A stretch of 64,000 nt of DNA from Odoribacter sp. AF15-53. Its GTDB lineage: Bacteria > Bacteroidota > Bacteroidia > Bacteroidales > Marinifilaceae. A program made the position numbers and the translations under genes. Where the stretch lies: the NCBI RefSeq assembly GCF_003479425.1, contig NZ_QUHC01000001.1, forward strand, positions 248,001-312,000. Direction: 5' to 3'. Below the pieces are notes generated by a model. That model searched no databases. It saw nothing but the letters and a program-made list of their open reading frames with translations, and was not told the DNA's origin. This document shows, one piece after another, positions 15,946 to 28,026 of the stretch (positions within the stretch are counted from its first letter, which is position 1; each line of letters starts with the position of its first letter).

Positions 15946-16356
15946 TTAAAAATACGTTGTCATTGTTACTTTTGTGCCTTCGTTGACCTTGGATTCGATG
16001 GTCAGGTCGTCACAATTTTTCTGCATGTTCGGGAGTCCCATTCCAGCACCGAAACCCATTTCCCGGACTTCGGGAGAGGCGGTGGAGTATCCTTCCTGCA
16101 TGGCAAGATCTATGTCCGGAATGCCGGGGCCCCGGTCGCTAATGACGACCTTGATCACGGTGGGATCAATAGATACTTGCATCGTGCCCTCGTAAGCGTG
16201 GGCAACGACATTAACTTCCGCTTCGTAGAGGGCAACCACGATACGTTTGAGTACCGCGGGATTGACATTCAGTTGTTTCAATATTTTCTTGACCTCGCTT
16301 GAAGCGGTTCCTGCACGGGAGAAGTTTCCTCCTTCGATGTTGTAATTGAATTCCAT
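15946..16356 (-). CDS. RsbT/RsbW-like GHKL ATPase (anti-sigma or switch kinase type)
   Basis: The 136-residue protein is a minimal GHKL ATPase of the RsbW/SpoIIAB/RsbT family: N-box LYEAEVNVVAHAY (about 43-55), G1 box ISDRGPGIPDIDLAM, and GFGAGMGLPNMQ. Relatives phosphorylate an anti-sigma-factor antagonist or bind a partner protein. No sigma factor or antagonist gene is adjacent. It lies 12 bp after a DRTGG gene and upstream of the H-cluster protein, which suggests it passes the state of that protein on to a target. The target is unknown. Confidence 0.85.
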   Translation of the reverse strand: MEFNYNIEGGNFSRAGTASSEVKKILKQLNVNPAVLKRIVVALYEAEVNVVAHAYEGTMQVSIDPTVIKVVISDRGPGIPDIDLAMQEGYSTASPEVREMGFGAGMGLPNMQKNCDDLTIESKVNEGTKVTMTTYF

Positions 16357-16368
16357 AGATGTTTGTTT

Positions 16369-16713
16369 TTAATAGATGGGCTCCAGCCCTGCTTCATACA
16401 GTTCCCCGCAGACTCTGAACATACTCTGCTTGGATTGTAGGATAGCGATGTTACATTCCTTGGCTAATTCTACCATATCGGGGGAGGCTTGTTTCCCTCT
16501 AACGAATAGAATGAAACTGATGTCAGACATTTCTGCCGTTCGGATCACTTGTAGATTGGCAAGTCCCGTGATGAGTAACATCTCGCTGGTATCCAACCGG
16601 AGGACGTCACTCATTAAATCAGCGGCAAAAGCATGGCGGATGACCTTGTCGAGATGGCCGTTTTCGTGGATCACTCGCGCATTTAATAACGCGGCAACTT
16701 CTTTTAGAGTCAT
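16369..16713 (-). CDS. DRTGG-domain protein (copy 2), first gene of the sensor-hydrogenase operon
   Basis: The 114-residue stand-alone DRTGG domain (MTLKEVAALLNARVIHENGHL, FAADLMSDVLRLDTSEMLLITG, SFILFVRGKQASPDMVELA) is a paralogue of the protein at 13974-14309. The presence of two such proteins in one operon suggests they form a heterodimer or read different ligands. A TATCTTAG box (16743-16736, minus) one mismatch from the -7 consensus lies 23 bp upstream. The terminator of the next gene lies directly before it. Confidence 0.78.
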   Translation of the reverse strand: MTLKEVAALLNARVIHENGHLDKVIRHAFAADLMSDVLRLDTSEMLLITGLANLQVIRTAEMSDISFILFVRGKQASPDMVELAKECNIAILQSKQSMFRVCGELYEAGLEPIY

Positions 16714-16751
16714 AGGTTTGTTTTTTTGGTTGCTCCTAAGATAATTAAAAT

Positions 16752-16783
16752 AAATCGGATTCTCAAACTTGGGAATCCGATTT
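16752..16783 (-). terminator. Intrinsic terminator of the large outer-membrane protein gene
   Basis: An 11-bp perfect stem (16752-16762 with 16773-16783, core ATCGGATTC) with a 10-nt loop is followed on the minus strand by a T-rich stretch. Confidence 0.8.
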
Positions 16784-16795
16784 GTTTTAAATCTT

Positions 16796-19795
16796 TTAAA
16801 TCGTGAATGCTACCGAGAAGAGCATATCCACGAACATGGATTTCTTTTTGGTTTCGTATCCGGTTCTGAATCCGACGTTTATCGGGAACGGGAGACGGAA
16901 AAAATGGGTCGCGGCGGAGATTTCTATCCCGTATGATTGGAAAGTTGTGTCGTGATAACGGTTCTTTTCCCAGCCGGCATCGAAGAAGGGTTCCGCGGTG
17001 AAACGTTTCATGTAAAGAATCGGTCCCACGTGTGCATCGGGATACCAGAAGGGGAAGGCGTACGAAATCCGGAGGGTGGATAAGTCATACCCGGAAAGGC
17101 TTATGCCTCGCGGGGAATTGATTTGATTCCCGTAGTAATTGAGTGTTTTGCTGGACTTCAACTGGTGGCCGAAATAGAGTGTCCATGAGTGATGTGTCCA
17201 GAAGCCGGGGAGATAAAAACGGGCTTCTACCCATTTTGAGTTTCCGTAGTCCAACCCGCTGAATGGCGTGTGTTCGTAGCCGATTTCAAGGCGTTGTCCC
17301 CAGCGGGGATAGATGTCCCGCGAACTCATCCGGGTTTGGTTATTCAGTATAAGGCCATAACGCATGACTTGGAGTTTGATGTTCTCCGGTTTACCGATCA
17401 CGGAGGTGTACGGGTTATTCGACGAGATGGGTGTCCATCGGTTGTGATCCAATAGGTAGAAGTTTTTGAAGTCAAATCCGGTCAAGGCTTGTATTTCGTA
17501 TTTCACGTACGGGGTGATACTCCGATAATAGTTTTTTCGGGATATGTTGAACGGGAATTGTACGGTGGCGATTCCTTTCGTGCGTTGGAATTTGTAGGTG
17601 GTACGTACGGTGTCTATTTGTTGAGTTCCCGAAATTCTTATGGCGTAATCATTCGTGAAATCATCGTCCCGTCCGCTTTTGAATTCCAATTGCAGGATCG
17701 GCCAAAGTCCCTTGTACGTGGCTTTTACCTGCCAGTTCCCGTGCTTGTAACCTTTACCCCGGACATATCCGGCAGTTAGAAACAAGGTGCTTAGTTTGTT
17801 TTGCGAGCTGGCAGCCAGTCCGAAATCAACGTCCACGTCATCGGCATCCGGGAATATCGGTCCCCAGCTATGGAAATTGAAAAGATGTGAGGTTTTGTTG
17901 TATTTCCGACTGGCGTACGTGGAGTCGGATGTCAGTTCGAATTGCCAGTTTTCCTGTCGGGTCATGCTGTCGGCGATCCAGAACGTTTTGTTTTCGATCG
18001 GTTTGTTATCCAGTTTGCTGAACGCTATTTTTCCCGGTTTATACCCGTCCGAGGTGTAGAATGAAAACAGGATGGAGTCTTTGTCGGGCGAGGCAATCGG
18101 GTAGCGCAGGCCGAATTTTGAGGTTAGCGCGTTGTGTCCGAATTGTTGTGGTGTCGTTTGACGGTAAAGCGAGTTATTGGCATCGAATGCTCCCCGGTAT
18201 ATGATTTGATTGTTCACGACAATCGGGTTGTCGATTTCATAAGGCGTGAATGCGGTTAACGGGGTGCGTTTACCCGTGTGAATATCTATCGCTTCGATCT
18301 GTTTGCCTTTGGAAGAGACCACGATTGTGATAATGTTGTTTTGCCCGTCGTAGGATGGATGTACGAATAATTCGTCTCCCGTGCCTTTTACCCGGAAGAT
18401 TTCTTTTTCGAACGTGTTGTCAACGATTACGAGGGAGGCGTTATCTTCTTTATCAACTTCCACGAATCCCCAGTTGCTTCCCACGGCGAATGGGGCGTAT
18501 CTGTTTTCTTGTGTCGGATAGCGGCGGTATTTTTTGTGACGCATGTCGTAACTGGCGAGAACCATTTTGCCCCCGTGTGTCCAACGCGTATGTGATTTAT
18601 ACTCGGACCATACCAGGGTGGCGTCGTTGTAGGCGAATTTATAGTCGTACATGGTTCCCGTGCGAGTGATAATTTCGTCGCCCGTGGGGTGAAGAATCAC
18701 GAGGGCTCCTTCTTGTGCCAGACCTTCTTTGTAGGCGATGACTTCCCCGGATGAGGTGAGTGTCGGGTAGTGGTAATTTGTGTATAGTTTATTTGTGGTC
18801 ACGATGGTGTCGAACGTGTGATTGATCTGGTCGGATTCTTGTTTCCATATTTGCTGAAGTTCACTGAAATTGTCCCGGTAGAGTGTTCGTTTGGCGTCGC
18901 AATGGGTGTTGACTTTCTTCACGCTGTCCGGGTTGATGAAGAGGGATTGAAAATGTTTGGATGACCACAGGGAATCCCTTTTTTCGTTCATGGTGAGTTT
19001 AAGACTGCGGGCGAAGGGTGTAATCCCGTAAGGACGTTTCCCGACGCGGGTAAGGGCATCTTGCCAGATGCTTGTTCCATAGTGAATTCGGCTGTTGCCT
19101 ACCATGTAATATCCCAAGGTGTAGCGATCCGGAACGAAATCTTTGTATGATCCCAGAACAGCTTTGTAATACGTGTAGATCCCTTTTTCCGTGATCTGTG
19201 CTTTCATTTCGTTGAGAAATTCAGGAGAACGACCGCGGCCGCTTTTCCCGACGGAGGTTTCGAAGTTTACCGCGTCACCTTCGAGGAACCACATGGGAAT
19301 GTAGACCCCGATGATTGCCATGGTGATTTGTTCTCCGAAGATATAGTATAAGGCTTTCGTGAAGCCTTGGTTTACCCTGTCATATTGCACGATGTGGCGG
19401 AATTCGTGTATGCATAGGTGTTCGAGCCACGCGTCGCTGACTTCCTGCGGGGGCGCCGTGTATAGTTCGCTTTTCTTGGGGGCCCAACCCGCGTTACCGT
19501 TGGACACGCCCCCGTTGGCCCGGACGATCATCGACATCTTTTGGGCTTTTGTTCCCAACGTGTTGGCGTGGGCGTAGAGTTTCTCGTAAATGTTGGCCAG
19601 GTACTGGGCGTTTTTCTCGAAGAAATCGGGGTATATAATTTGAAAGTTATCGGTCTTGATTTGTCGCCAGCGTACGCTGCTCGGGTCTTGTCCGAGGTCT
19701 ACAAATTGAGCCTTTCCGGGAGTGATGAAGATGAACGAGAGCAGTATGCCGATTATCAGGGCATTTACGGAAGTTGAGATATGTTTGTGTCCCAT
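16796..19795 (-). CDS. Outer-membrane protein combining HExxH peptidase-like domain, TolB-like propeller and beta-barrel
   Basis: The 999-residue secreted protein has a signal peptide ending at GKAQ. Residues about 30-300 look like a gluzincin-type metallopeptidase: HEFRH at about 130 (LCIHEFRHIVQYD), with WFLEGDAVNFE downstream supplying a candidate third ligand. Residues about 330-650 contain repeated strand units with YDMRHKKYRRYP and SFYTSDGYKPG, as in TolB-type propellers. The last 330 residues alternate polar and aromatic strands and end in LFSVAFTI, as expected of a surface-antigen-like barrel. Such fusions appear in Bacteroidetes as uncharacterised proteins. It could process or translocate surface proteins; function unknown. 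Single-gene unit, divergent from ligA. Confidence 0.75.
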   Translation of the reverse strand: MGHKHISTSVNALIIGILLSFIFITPGKAQFVDLGQDPSSVRWRQIKTDNFQIIYPDFFEKNAQYLANIYEKLYAHANTLGTKAQKMSMIVRANGGVSNGNAGWAPKKSELYTAPPQEVSDAWLEHLCIHEFRHIVQYDRVNQGFTKALYYIFGEQITMAIIGVYIPMWFLEGDAVNFETSVGKSGRGRSPEFLNEMKAQITEKGIYTYYKAVLGSYKDFVPDRYTLGYYMVGNSRIHYGTSIWQDALTRVGKRPYGITPFARSLKLTMNEKRDSLWSSKHFQSLFINPDSVKKVNTHCDAKRTLYRDNFSELQQIWKQESDQINHTFDTIVTTNKLYTNYHYPTLTSSGEVIAYKEGLAQEGALVILHPTGDEIITRTGTMYDYKFAYNDATLVWSEYKSHTRWTHGGKMVLASYDMRHKKYRRYPTQENRYAPFAVGSNWGFVEVDKEDNASLVIVDNTFEKEIFRVKGTGDELFVHPSYDGQNNIITIVVSSKGKQIEAIDIHTGKRTPLTAFTPYEIDNPIVVNNQIIYRGAFDANNSLYRQTTPQQFGHNALTSKFGLRYPIASPDKDSILFSFYTSDGYKPGKIAFSKLDNKPIENKTFWIADSMTRQENWQFELTSDSTYASRKYNKTSHLFNFHSWGPIFPDADDVDVDFGLAASSQNKLSTLFLTAGYVRGKGYKHGNWQVKATYKGLWPILQLEFKSGRDDDFTNDYAIRISGTQQIDTVRTTYKFQRTKGIATVQFPFNISRKNYYRSITPYVKYEIQALTGFDFKNFYLLDHNRWTPISSNNPYTSVIGKPENIKLQVMRYGLILNNQTRMSSRDIYPRWGQRLEIGYEHTPFSGLDYGNSKWVEARFYLPGFWTHHSWTLYFGHQLKSSKTLNYYGNQINSPRGISLSGYDLSTLRISYAFPFWYPDAHVGPILYMKRFTAEPFFDAGWEKNRYHDTTFQSYGIEISAATHFFRLPFPINVGFRTGYETKKKSMFVDMLFSVAFTI

Positions 19796-19878
19796 GTGTA
19801 GTAGCTTGTAGTTTATTTTTTATGAAATTATTCCGCTAAAATAATTATTTTTTTCCCATAATCTCAATCAAGAACGAT

Positions 19879-19886
19879 TATCTTTG
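19879..19886 (+). promoter_or_regulatory. Promoter -7 box TATCTTTG for ligA
   Basis: TATCTTTG matches TAnnTTTG and gives a leader of about 140 nt before ligA. A 6-bp hairpin (AGAGAT/ATCTCT) lies soon after the expected start point. Confidence 0.55.
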
Positions 19887-19928
19887 TACACGACAGGAAA
19901 AGAGATGGAATCTCTTCTCCTATCGGGG

Positions 19929-22542
<2,614 letters not shown>

Positions 22543-22597
22543 AGTTCATGAATATGAAAATACTCTTTTGAGTTTTTAGAAATGCTTATGGACTTAT

Positions 22598-22628
22598 TTT
22601 GAATATTGAACGATATCGTTTATCTTTA
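22598..22628 (+). promoter_or_regulatory. Promoter for clpC, TTTG-N19-TATCTTTA
   Basis: TTTG at 22598-22601 and TATCTTTA at 22621-22628 fit the Bacteroidetes promoter with one mismatch. The box lies inside a partial palindrome (CGATATCGTTTATC). Confidence 0.55.
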
Positions 22629-22679
22629 CGATAAATAATAAAGTAATAAGTAAAGCCGTGGAAGGGCGGCATTGAAAAT

Positions 22680-25196
22680 ATGGGAAAAGAAGATACAAGA
22701 CGACTAAAACAGATCATGACTTCGGCGGGAGAAGAAGCAAGACGGTTGGGTAATTCCAAGATTTACCCGGAACACTTGTTTTTGGGATTGTTGAAGTTGA
22801 GAAGTGGAAGGGCGATTGATATATTGATGTCTTTAGGATTGGATTTTTACGAGGTGAAAGATAAGATAGAACAACGCCTGGAAGGTAAACGCTATAAATC
22901 CGATAAGGTGGAAGAATTGGATTTCACTTTGGCGGCTAACAGCGTTTTGAAGCGAGTATCCGAGGAAGCGTGGGACTTGGGAGATGATGAATTGGATTCG
23001 GAACACGTGATGCTGGCTATATTGAAGAATCAAGCCGGATTCGTGACGAAGTTGTTCAAAACAATGGATATAGATTATGATATTTTTAAAGAGGCTGTTC
23101 TAAAAGAGAAAATGCGGATGCAGTCGGAGTTTAACGATGAGGGGGATGACCCGGAAGACGCGGATGACGAGTCGTCCATGTATAATCCGTATCGTCAGGG
23201 AGGACCTGTTTCTTCGAAATCGGATACTCCCGTGCTGGATAATTTCGGGTTGGATATCACGAAAGCGGCAGAAGAGGGTACTCTGGACCCTATCGTGGGA
23301 CGTGATCGGGAAATCGAACGGTTGGCACAGATATTGAGCCGCCGTAAGAAGAACAATCCGGTATTGATCGGTGATCCGGGAGTGGGTAAGTCGGCTATTG
23401 CCGAGGGACTTGCTTTGCGCATCGTGCAGAAAAAGGTATCCCGCGTGTTGTTTGACAAACGGGTGATTTCTTTGGATATAGCGTCTATCGTGGCGGGAAC
23501 CAAGTACCGCGGCCAGTTCGAGGAACGAATGAAAGCGATATTGGCCGAACTGGCGAAGAACCGGAATATCATTTTGTTCATAGACGAGATTCACACGATA
23601 GTTGGGGCCGGGGGATCCGGGGGTAACCTGGATGCGGCCAATATGTTGAAACCCGCGTTAGCACGGGGAGAGATTCAATGTATCGGGGCCACTACGTTGG
23701 ATGAATATCGTCAGAATATAGAGAAAGACGGTGCTTTGGAACGTCGTTTCCAGAAAGTGCTGGTTGAACCGACTTCTGTCGAGGAGACCGTGGAGATTTT
23801 GAATAATATCAAATCCCGTTACGAAGATCATCATAACGTGCGTTACACGGATGAAGCGATCCAGGCCTGTGTGAAACTGACCATGCGTTATATTTCCGAC
23901 CGGGCTTTACCCGATAAGGCTATTGATGCTTTGGACGAGGCCGGGTCGAGAGTGCATATATCCAATATAAATGTTCCTCCTATTATCGAGCAGTTGGAGA
24001 TAGACGTGGAGGAGGTGAAAGAGAAGAAGAAAGATGCCGTGAAGCAACAGAACTTCGAAGTTGCTGCCGCGTTTAGGGATAAAGAACGTCAGTTGTTGAA
24101 GCAACTGGAAGACGAGAAGGTGAAATGGGAACGGGATTTGGAGGAAAACCGGGTAACCGTGACCGAAGAGCATATTGCCGAGGTTGTGGCCATGATGACC
24201 GGGGTGCCGGTGAAACGTATCGCGAAGACCGAGGGTATGAAGCTGTTACAGATGCATGCCGAGTTGAGCGAGAGCGTTGTCGGGCAGAAGGAAGCGATCG
24301 AGAAGATCGTGAAAGCTATCCACCGGAATCGTGCCGGGTTGAAGGACCCGAATCGTCCGATCGGTTCGTTTATCTTCTTGGGACCTACCGGGGTTGGTAA
24401 GACGCAGTTGGCAAAAGTGCTGGCTCGCTATCTGTTTGACACCGAGGATGCGTTGATTCGTATTGACATGAGTGAATACATGGAGAAATTCGCTGTTTCC
24501 CGATTGGTCGGGGCACCTCCGGGATATGTCGGATACGAGGAGGGCGGACAGTTGACCGAGAAGGTGCGTCGGAAACCTTATTCCGTCGTGTTGTTGGACG
24601 AGATCGAGAAGGCTCACCCGGATGTGTTCAATATCTTGTTGCAGTTGTTGGATGACGGGCAGTTAACCGATAGTTTGGGACGAAAGGTTGACTTCAAAAA
24701 CACGATCGTAATCATGACTTCGAATATCGGTAGTCGTCAGTTGAAAGACTTCGGACGGGGGATCGGTTTCGGTTCACAGGATATGGGCGGGGATAACGAT
24801 TACGCCCGTGGCGTGGTGCAGAAAGCCTTGAAGAATGCGTTCTCTCCGGAGTTCTTGAATCGTATTGATGATATTATCATGTTTAATTCCTTGTCGAAAG
24901 AGGATATCTACAAGATTATCGATATCGAATTGAAGAGTTTGTTCAAACGTGTTAATGACCTGGGGTTGATCATCACGATCACGAAAGAGGCCAAGGACTT
25001 TATCATCGAGAAAGGGTATGACCCGCAATATGGTGCGCGTCCGCTGAAACGAGCAATCCAGAAATATTTGGAAGATGAGTTGGCAGAGGTGATCATCAAG
25101 GGAATACCGGAAGGAACCGAACTTGATGTCGATTACGACAAGGCGGAAGACAAGTTGATTATAAGAGAAAAGGAGAATACGGGGAAAGCGGAATAA
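22680..25196 (+). CDS. clpC: ClpC-type AAA+ unfoldase of the Clp protease
   Basis: The 838-residue protein has an N-terminal Clp-repeat domain (AGEEARRLGNSKIYPEHLFLG), a first AAA+ domain (Walker A GDPGVGKSAIAEG, Walker B ILFIDEIH), a coiled-coil middle region containing the UVR-like segment (KQQNFEVAAAFRDKERQLL), and a second AAA+ domain (GPTGVGKTQLAK, LLDEIEKAHPD). The middle region and length point to ClpC rather than ClpA or ClpB. It unfolds substrates and feeds them into ClpP, whose gene is not in the window. It is a single-gene unit with its own promoter and a strong terminator. Confidence 0.95.
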   Translation: MGKEDTRRLKQIMTSAGEEARRLGNSKIYPEHLFLGLLKLRSGRAIDILMSLGLDFYEVKDKIEQRLEGKRYKSDKVEELDFTLAANSVLKRVSEEAWDLGDDELDSEHVMLAILKNQAGFVTKLFKTMDIDYDIFKEAVLKEKMRMQSEFNDEGDDPEDADDESSMYNPYRQGGPVSSKSDTPVLDNFGLDITKAAEEGTLDPIVGRDREIERLAQILSRRKKNNPVLIGDPGVGKSAIAEGLALRIVQKKVSRVLFDKRVISLDIASIVAGTKYRGQFEERMKAILAELAKNRNIILFIDEIHTIVGAGGSGGNLDAANMLKPALARGEIQCIGATTLDEYRQNIEKDGALERRFQKVLVEPTSVEETVEILNNIKSRYEDHHNVRYTDEAIQACVKLTMRYISDRALPDKAIDALDEAGSRVHISNINVPPIIEQLEIDVEEVKEKKKDAVKQQNFEVAAAFRDKERQLLKQLEDEKVKWERDLEENRVTVTEEHIAEVVAMMTGVPVKRIAKTEGMKLLQMHAELSESVVGQKEAIEKIVKAIHRNRAGLKDPNRPIGSFIFLGPTGVGKTQLAKVLARYLFDTEDALIRIDMSEYMEKFAVSRLVGAPPGYVGYEEGGQLTEKVRRKPYSVVLLDEIEKAHPDVFNILLQLLDDGQLTDSLGRKVDFKNTIVIMTSNIGSRQLKDFGRGIGFGSQDMGGDNDYARGVVQKALKNAFSPEFLNRIDDIIMFNSLSKEDIYKIIDIELKSLFKRVNDLGLIITITKEAKDFIIEKGYDPQYGARPLKRAIQKYLEDELAEVIIKGIPEGTELDVDYDKAEDKLIIREKENTGKAE

Positions 25197-25218
25197 TTGA
25201 CTTGATCTGATAATATAT

Positions 25219-25254
25219 AAATAAAGCAGCAAAATATTTTTTGCTGCTTTATTT
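25219..25254. terminator. Bidirectional intrinsic terminator between clpC and the metallopeptidase gene
   Basis: A 16-bp perfect stem (25219-25234 with 25239-25254, core AAAGCAGCAAAA) has a 4-nt loop and T-rich exits on both strands. Confidence 0.9.
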
Positions 25255-25269
25255 ATGTCGTGAGAAAAG

Positions 25270-27261
25270 TTATTTCTTGATTACTTTCTGCAAGGCATGT
25301 ATTAAAGGTTCCACGCTGAGATCGTTCCCGGTGGCCTGGATCATCCATTCGTTAGGGGTTAAGCGTCCCAGACGATAGATGCGGTCGACTTCTTGTGCGA
25401 AGTTTTTGTCACCAAGATAATCTTCTAGTTGGAATTCGATGATTTGCCCGAAAGCGTAAGCGGACAGGTATAGCGGGTAGCTGATCATGTGCGAATAGAT
25501 CGCGAGAACCGTCTCGTCTTTTTTACCGAAAACAGGAGCGTAATACTTGTTCCATATTTCTTTTGACAGGGAGATCGTGGCTTCCCGTAGTTGGTCGGCA
25601 GTGGCATCAGGATTCGCGTACAACCATTCCCAGATCGAGATGTCGAGCATCGAAACGCCCATGATCTCGTATAGACTCCAGAACTTATCCAGTATATCCA
25701 TTTTGTCGGCTTCCGGGTCGTTGTTCTCGATGCCTAATAGTTTTAAATCCCTTTTCTGGAACACGAACGCGAGGGCTTCCGTGAATGCGGTGTTGGGGAC
25801 TCCGGCCATCATGAAATTATCCACGTTATACATGGAAATGGTTTGTTCCACATTGTGGCCGAATTCGTGTACGGCGATGTTATATCCTTTATAGTTCATT
25901 CCTTCAGCGGGAATCCGGGTACGCAGGTGAGATTGTTGGCCTTTCATGGCGGCACCCCACGCGTGTCCCGAACCTCTGGCGGCGTCCACGGCTATTTTGT
26001 CGCATATTTCGTTGGCTCTTTCGGGGGTGAATCCGAGATGCGTGAGTAAAGCGGGAAGTCCGGCTTTGAATGCTTCCGCGTTCGGGTAAAGTTTTTGAAT
26101 TTGTGCATCCAGTTTGGTTTCATCCAAGTTGCTACGAGGTTTGAACCCATCGTACCAGATGTCATAGGCTTCTAGCTTGCGTCCCAGACGTTTGGATATG
26201 ATTTTACCCACTTCTTTCAATTCCGGGGATGTCAGGAATTGGGTGAAAAGAGCTTTCACGTCATCTACCGATACTTCCATTTCTCCCGAAAACTTCCGGT
26301 CAATGAAGTTTTTCCCGGCATACGGGTCGATTGCCTTCATGGCATGGAAATTATTCAACATCCGTTGATAGCGTTCGGTTGCTTCGGGGGTAGCCGTTAC
26401 GGTTTGGCCGTTTTGCGTGAGTGTATTCGTGTAAGGATTCCAATCGTAGGCTCCCGAATTGATTACTTGCGTGGGAATATTCTGGGAAATGATTTGTTTC
26501 ATTACCTCGTAAACCGTACGTTGTTTATCGAGTCCCTCTTTACCTTTATTGTAATTGGCTTTGATCTCGTCACGCAGGTTCCAGTGCGTGAGTAGAATCT
26601 TGTCTTCCGGGAAGAGTTTCTGGCCTTTGGCATTCAACACGTGTCCCATATAAATGTTGTAGCTTGAAATGTAGACATCCGCGTCACTTTCCGCTTTTAC
26701 TCCAGCTTGGATTAATTCAGCGGGTACCCGTTGCGTGAACACATCACCGAGACGGGCATAGGCCCAGGCGGTGCGATCCTTGCCTAGTTTCTCTTTCGTT
26801 TGTAAAGGTACTTCCGGGAAGTTGAGGGCGATGATGAAGCCGATTTTATTATTGTAAAAATCGTTGATCAGGTGAGAACCGGGGCTGTACGCGCCGAACA
26901 TGGGATCAATGTCGTGAAGAGGACCGTTGTCCTGATGTAAATTCAATTGTAACTGGAGCGTGATCTCGTTGAAATGTCCCCATAGCGCTTCAAAGTAATT
27001 ACTTGCTTTTTGAAATACTTGCTGTTTTTGAGCGGGGTCGGAGATATAATTTTTCACGCAGAATTCATGGAATTCGGCATCCGTCCCGTCTTGAGTCTGC
27101 CACAGGCGGGCAGCTTGTCGTACTCCGGCCTCAACGGCAGTTTTATCTGTTTCTCCCTTGGTGAGAATGTCTGAAATAGTAGCTTGAATGGTCTTTTCGG
27201 GGATATCGGCTTTGGCCAGAAAACCCGTGAATAAACATACCAGTAGCAGTGTGTGTTTCAT
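25270..27261 (-). CDS. Secreted zinc metallopeptidase (gluzincin-like, HEFGH)
   Basis: The 663-residue protein has a signal peptide (MKHTLLLVCLFTGFLAKA). A zinc site HEFGHNVEQ lies near residue 465, and FTEALAFVFQ about 25 residues on provides the likely third ligand Glu, as in M3-type oligopeptidases. The rest is mostly helical (for example KASNYFEALWGHFNEITLQL). It is a common secreted protein type in gut Bacteroidetes, but the substrate is unknown. It converges with clpC across a shared terminator and shares no operon with its neighbours. Confidence 0.75.
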   Translation of the reverse strand: MKHTLLLVCLFTGFLAKADIPEKTIQATISDILTKGETDKTAVEAGVRQAARLWQTQDGTDAEFHEFCVKNYISDPAQKQQVFQKASNYFEALWGHFNEITLQLQLNLHQDNGPLHDIDPMFGAYSPGSHLINDFYNNKIGFIIALNFPEVPLQTKEKLGKDRTAWAYARLGDVFTQRVPAELIQAGVKAESDADVYISSYNIYMGHVLNAKGQKLFPEDKILLTHWNLRDEIKANYNKGKEGLDKQRTVYEVMKQIISQNIPTQVINSGAYDWNPYTNTLTQNGQTVTATPEATERYQRMLNNFHAMKAIDPYAGKNFIDRKFSGEMEVSVDDVKALFTQFLTSPELKEVGKIISKRLGRKLEAYDIWYDGFKPRSNLDETKLDAQIQKLYPNAEAFKAGLPALLTHLGFTPERANEICDKIAVDAARGSGHAWGAAMKGQQSHLRTRIPAEGMNYKGYNIAVHEFGHNVEQTISMYNVDNFMMAGVPNTAFTEALAFVFQKRDLKLLGIENNDPEADKMDILDKFWSLYEIMGVSMLDISIWEWLYANPDATADQLREATISLSKEIWNKYYAPVFGKKDETVLAIYSHMISYPLYLSAYAFGQIIEFQLEDYLGDKNFAQEVDRIYRLGRLTPNEWMIQATGNDLSVEPLIHALQKVIKK

Positions 27262-27290
27262 AATTATAAGTTTATGGGTTTATGAACTAA

Positions 27291-27317
27291 AAGAGGCTGT
27301 CATCGGAACAGCCTCTT
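27291..27317 (-). terminator. Intrinsic terminator of the GNAT gene
   Basis: A 10-bp perfect stem (AAGAGGCTGT with ACAGCCTCTT, 7-nt loop) lies 9 bp after the stop codon of the minus-strand gene; the T-run is short. Confidence 0.65.
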
Positions 27318-27325
27318 ATCTGGTT

Positions 27326-27847
27326 TTATTGATTTAGTAGTTGGAAGTACACGATATCTTCCCAGCCGTTTCCCCGGCGGAGCCAGTTTTTCCGGTATCC
27401 GGTTTGTACGAAACCGAGTTTCTCGAAAAGTTTGCGGCTACCGACATTTCCACTCGGTACGCTACTGTAAATTTGGTTTAGTCCCAACGTCTCGAAGCAG
27501 TAGTCTATCATCAGGCGGATAGCGGCTGTCGCGTAACCTTGTTTCTGGTTTTCGGTATTGTGAATCATGATCCCGACTCCTGCACGTTGGTGGTACGGGT
27601 CAAAATCATAAAGATCGACCAGCCCGATCCGGGTATTCGTGTCAAGGCGTTCAATCATTAAGCGGAGTTGCTTCGTGGTATAAATATCCAGATGACACGT
27701 TTCAATGTATTTTTTTAATGTGAATAATGAGAAAGGGGTAAGGGTGTCGCTGACTTCCCATAGGTCCATGTCGTTTTCCCATTTGTATAGGCATTCCAAG
27801 TCTTCGGGCTCTAAGGCTCTTAATCGGATGATGTCATCGTTGATCAT
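27326..27847 (-). CDS. GNAT-family N-acetyltransferase (RimJ/RimL/SpeG-like)
   Basis: The protein starts best at the ATG at 27847 (MINDDIIRLRALEPEDLECLY), giving 173 residues; an earlier in-frame Met at 27907 would add 20 residues unlike the family. It has the acetyl-CoA binding region (RAGVGIMIHNTENQKQGYAT, then AIRLMIDYCFETLGLNQIYS) and the late NVGSRKLFEKLGF motif. Relatives acetylate ribosomal-protein N-termini, polyamines or antibiotics; the substrate is not evident. Single gene, with its own terminator. Confidence 0.88.
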   Translation of the reverse strand: MINDDIIRLRALEPEDLECLYKWENDMDLWEVSDTLTPFSLFTLKKYIETCHLDIYTTKQLRLMIERLDTNTRIGLVDLYDFDPYHQRAGVGIMIHNTENQKQGYATAAIRLMIDYCFETLGLNQIYSSVPSGNVGSRKLFEKLGFVQTGYRKNWLRRGNGWEDIVYFQLLNQ

Positions 27848-27990
27848 AGTTGCTATTTTATAATTTTTCGTATAATTTGTGTTATTTATCGCTTTCAAAT
27901 ATAACAAATTCCCGGTTTGGTTGTTGTTAAATCACGGAAAAAATTAGCATGGCGGTAGTTTTACGCGAGTCAAATGTCAATAAAAAGTAG

Positions 27991-27998
27991 TAACTTTG
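27991..27998 (+). promoter_or_regulatory. Promoter -7 box TAACTTTG for the Rpn-type nuclease gene
   Basis: TAACTTTG matches TAnnTTTG, about 29 bp before the start codon. No clear -33 box. Confidence 0.5.
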
Positions 27999-28026
27999 TA
28001 AAGGAATACAAAAACCGTTCGATATT

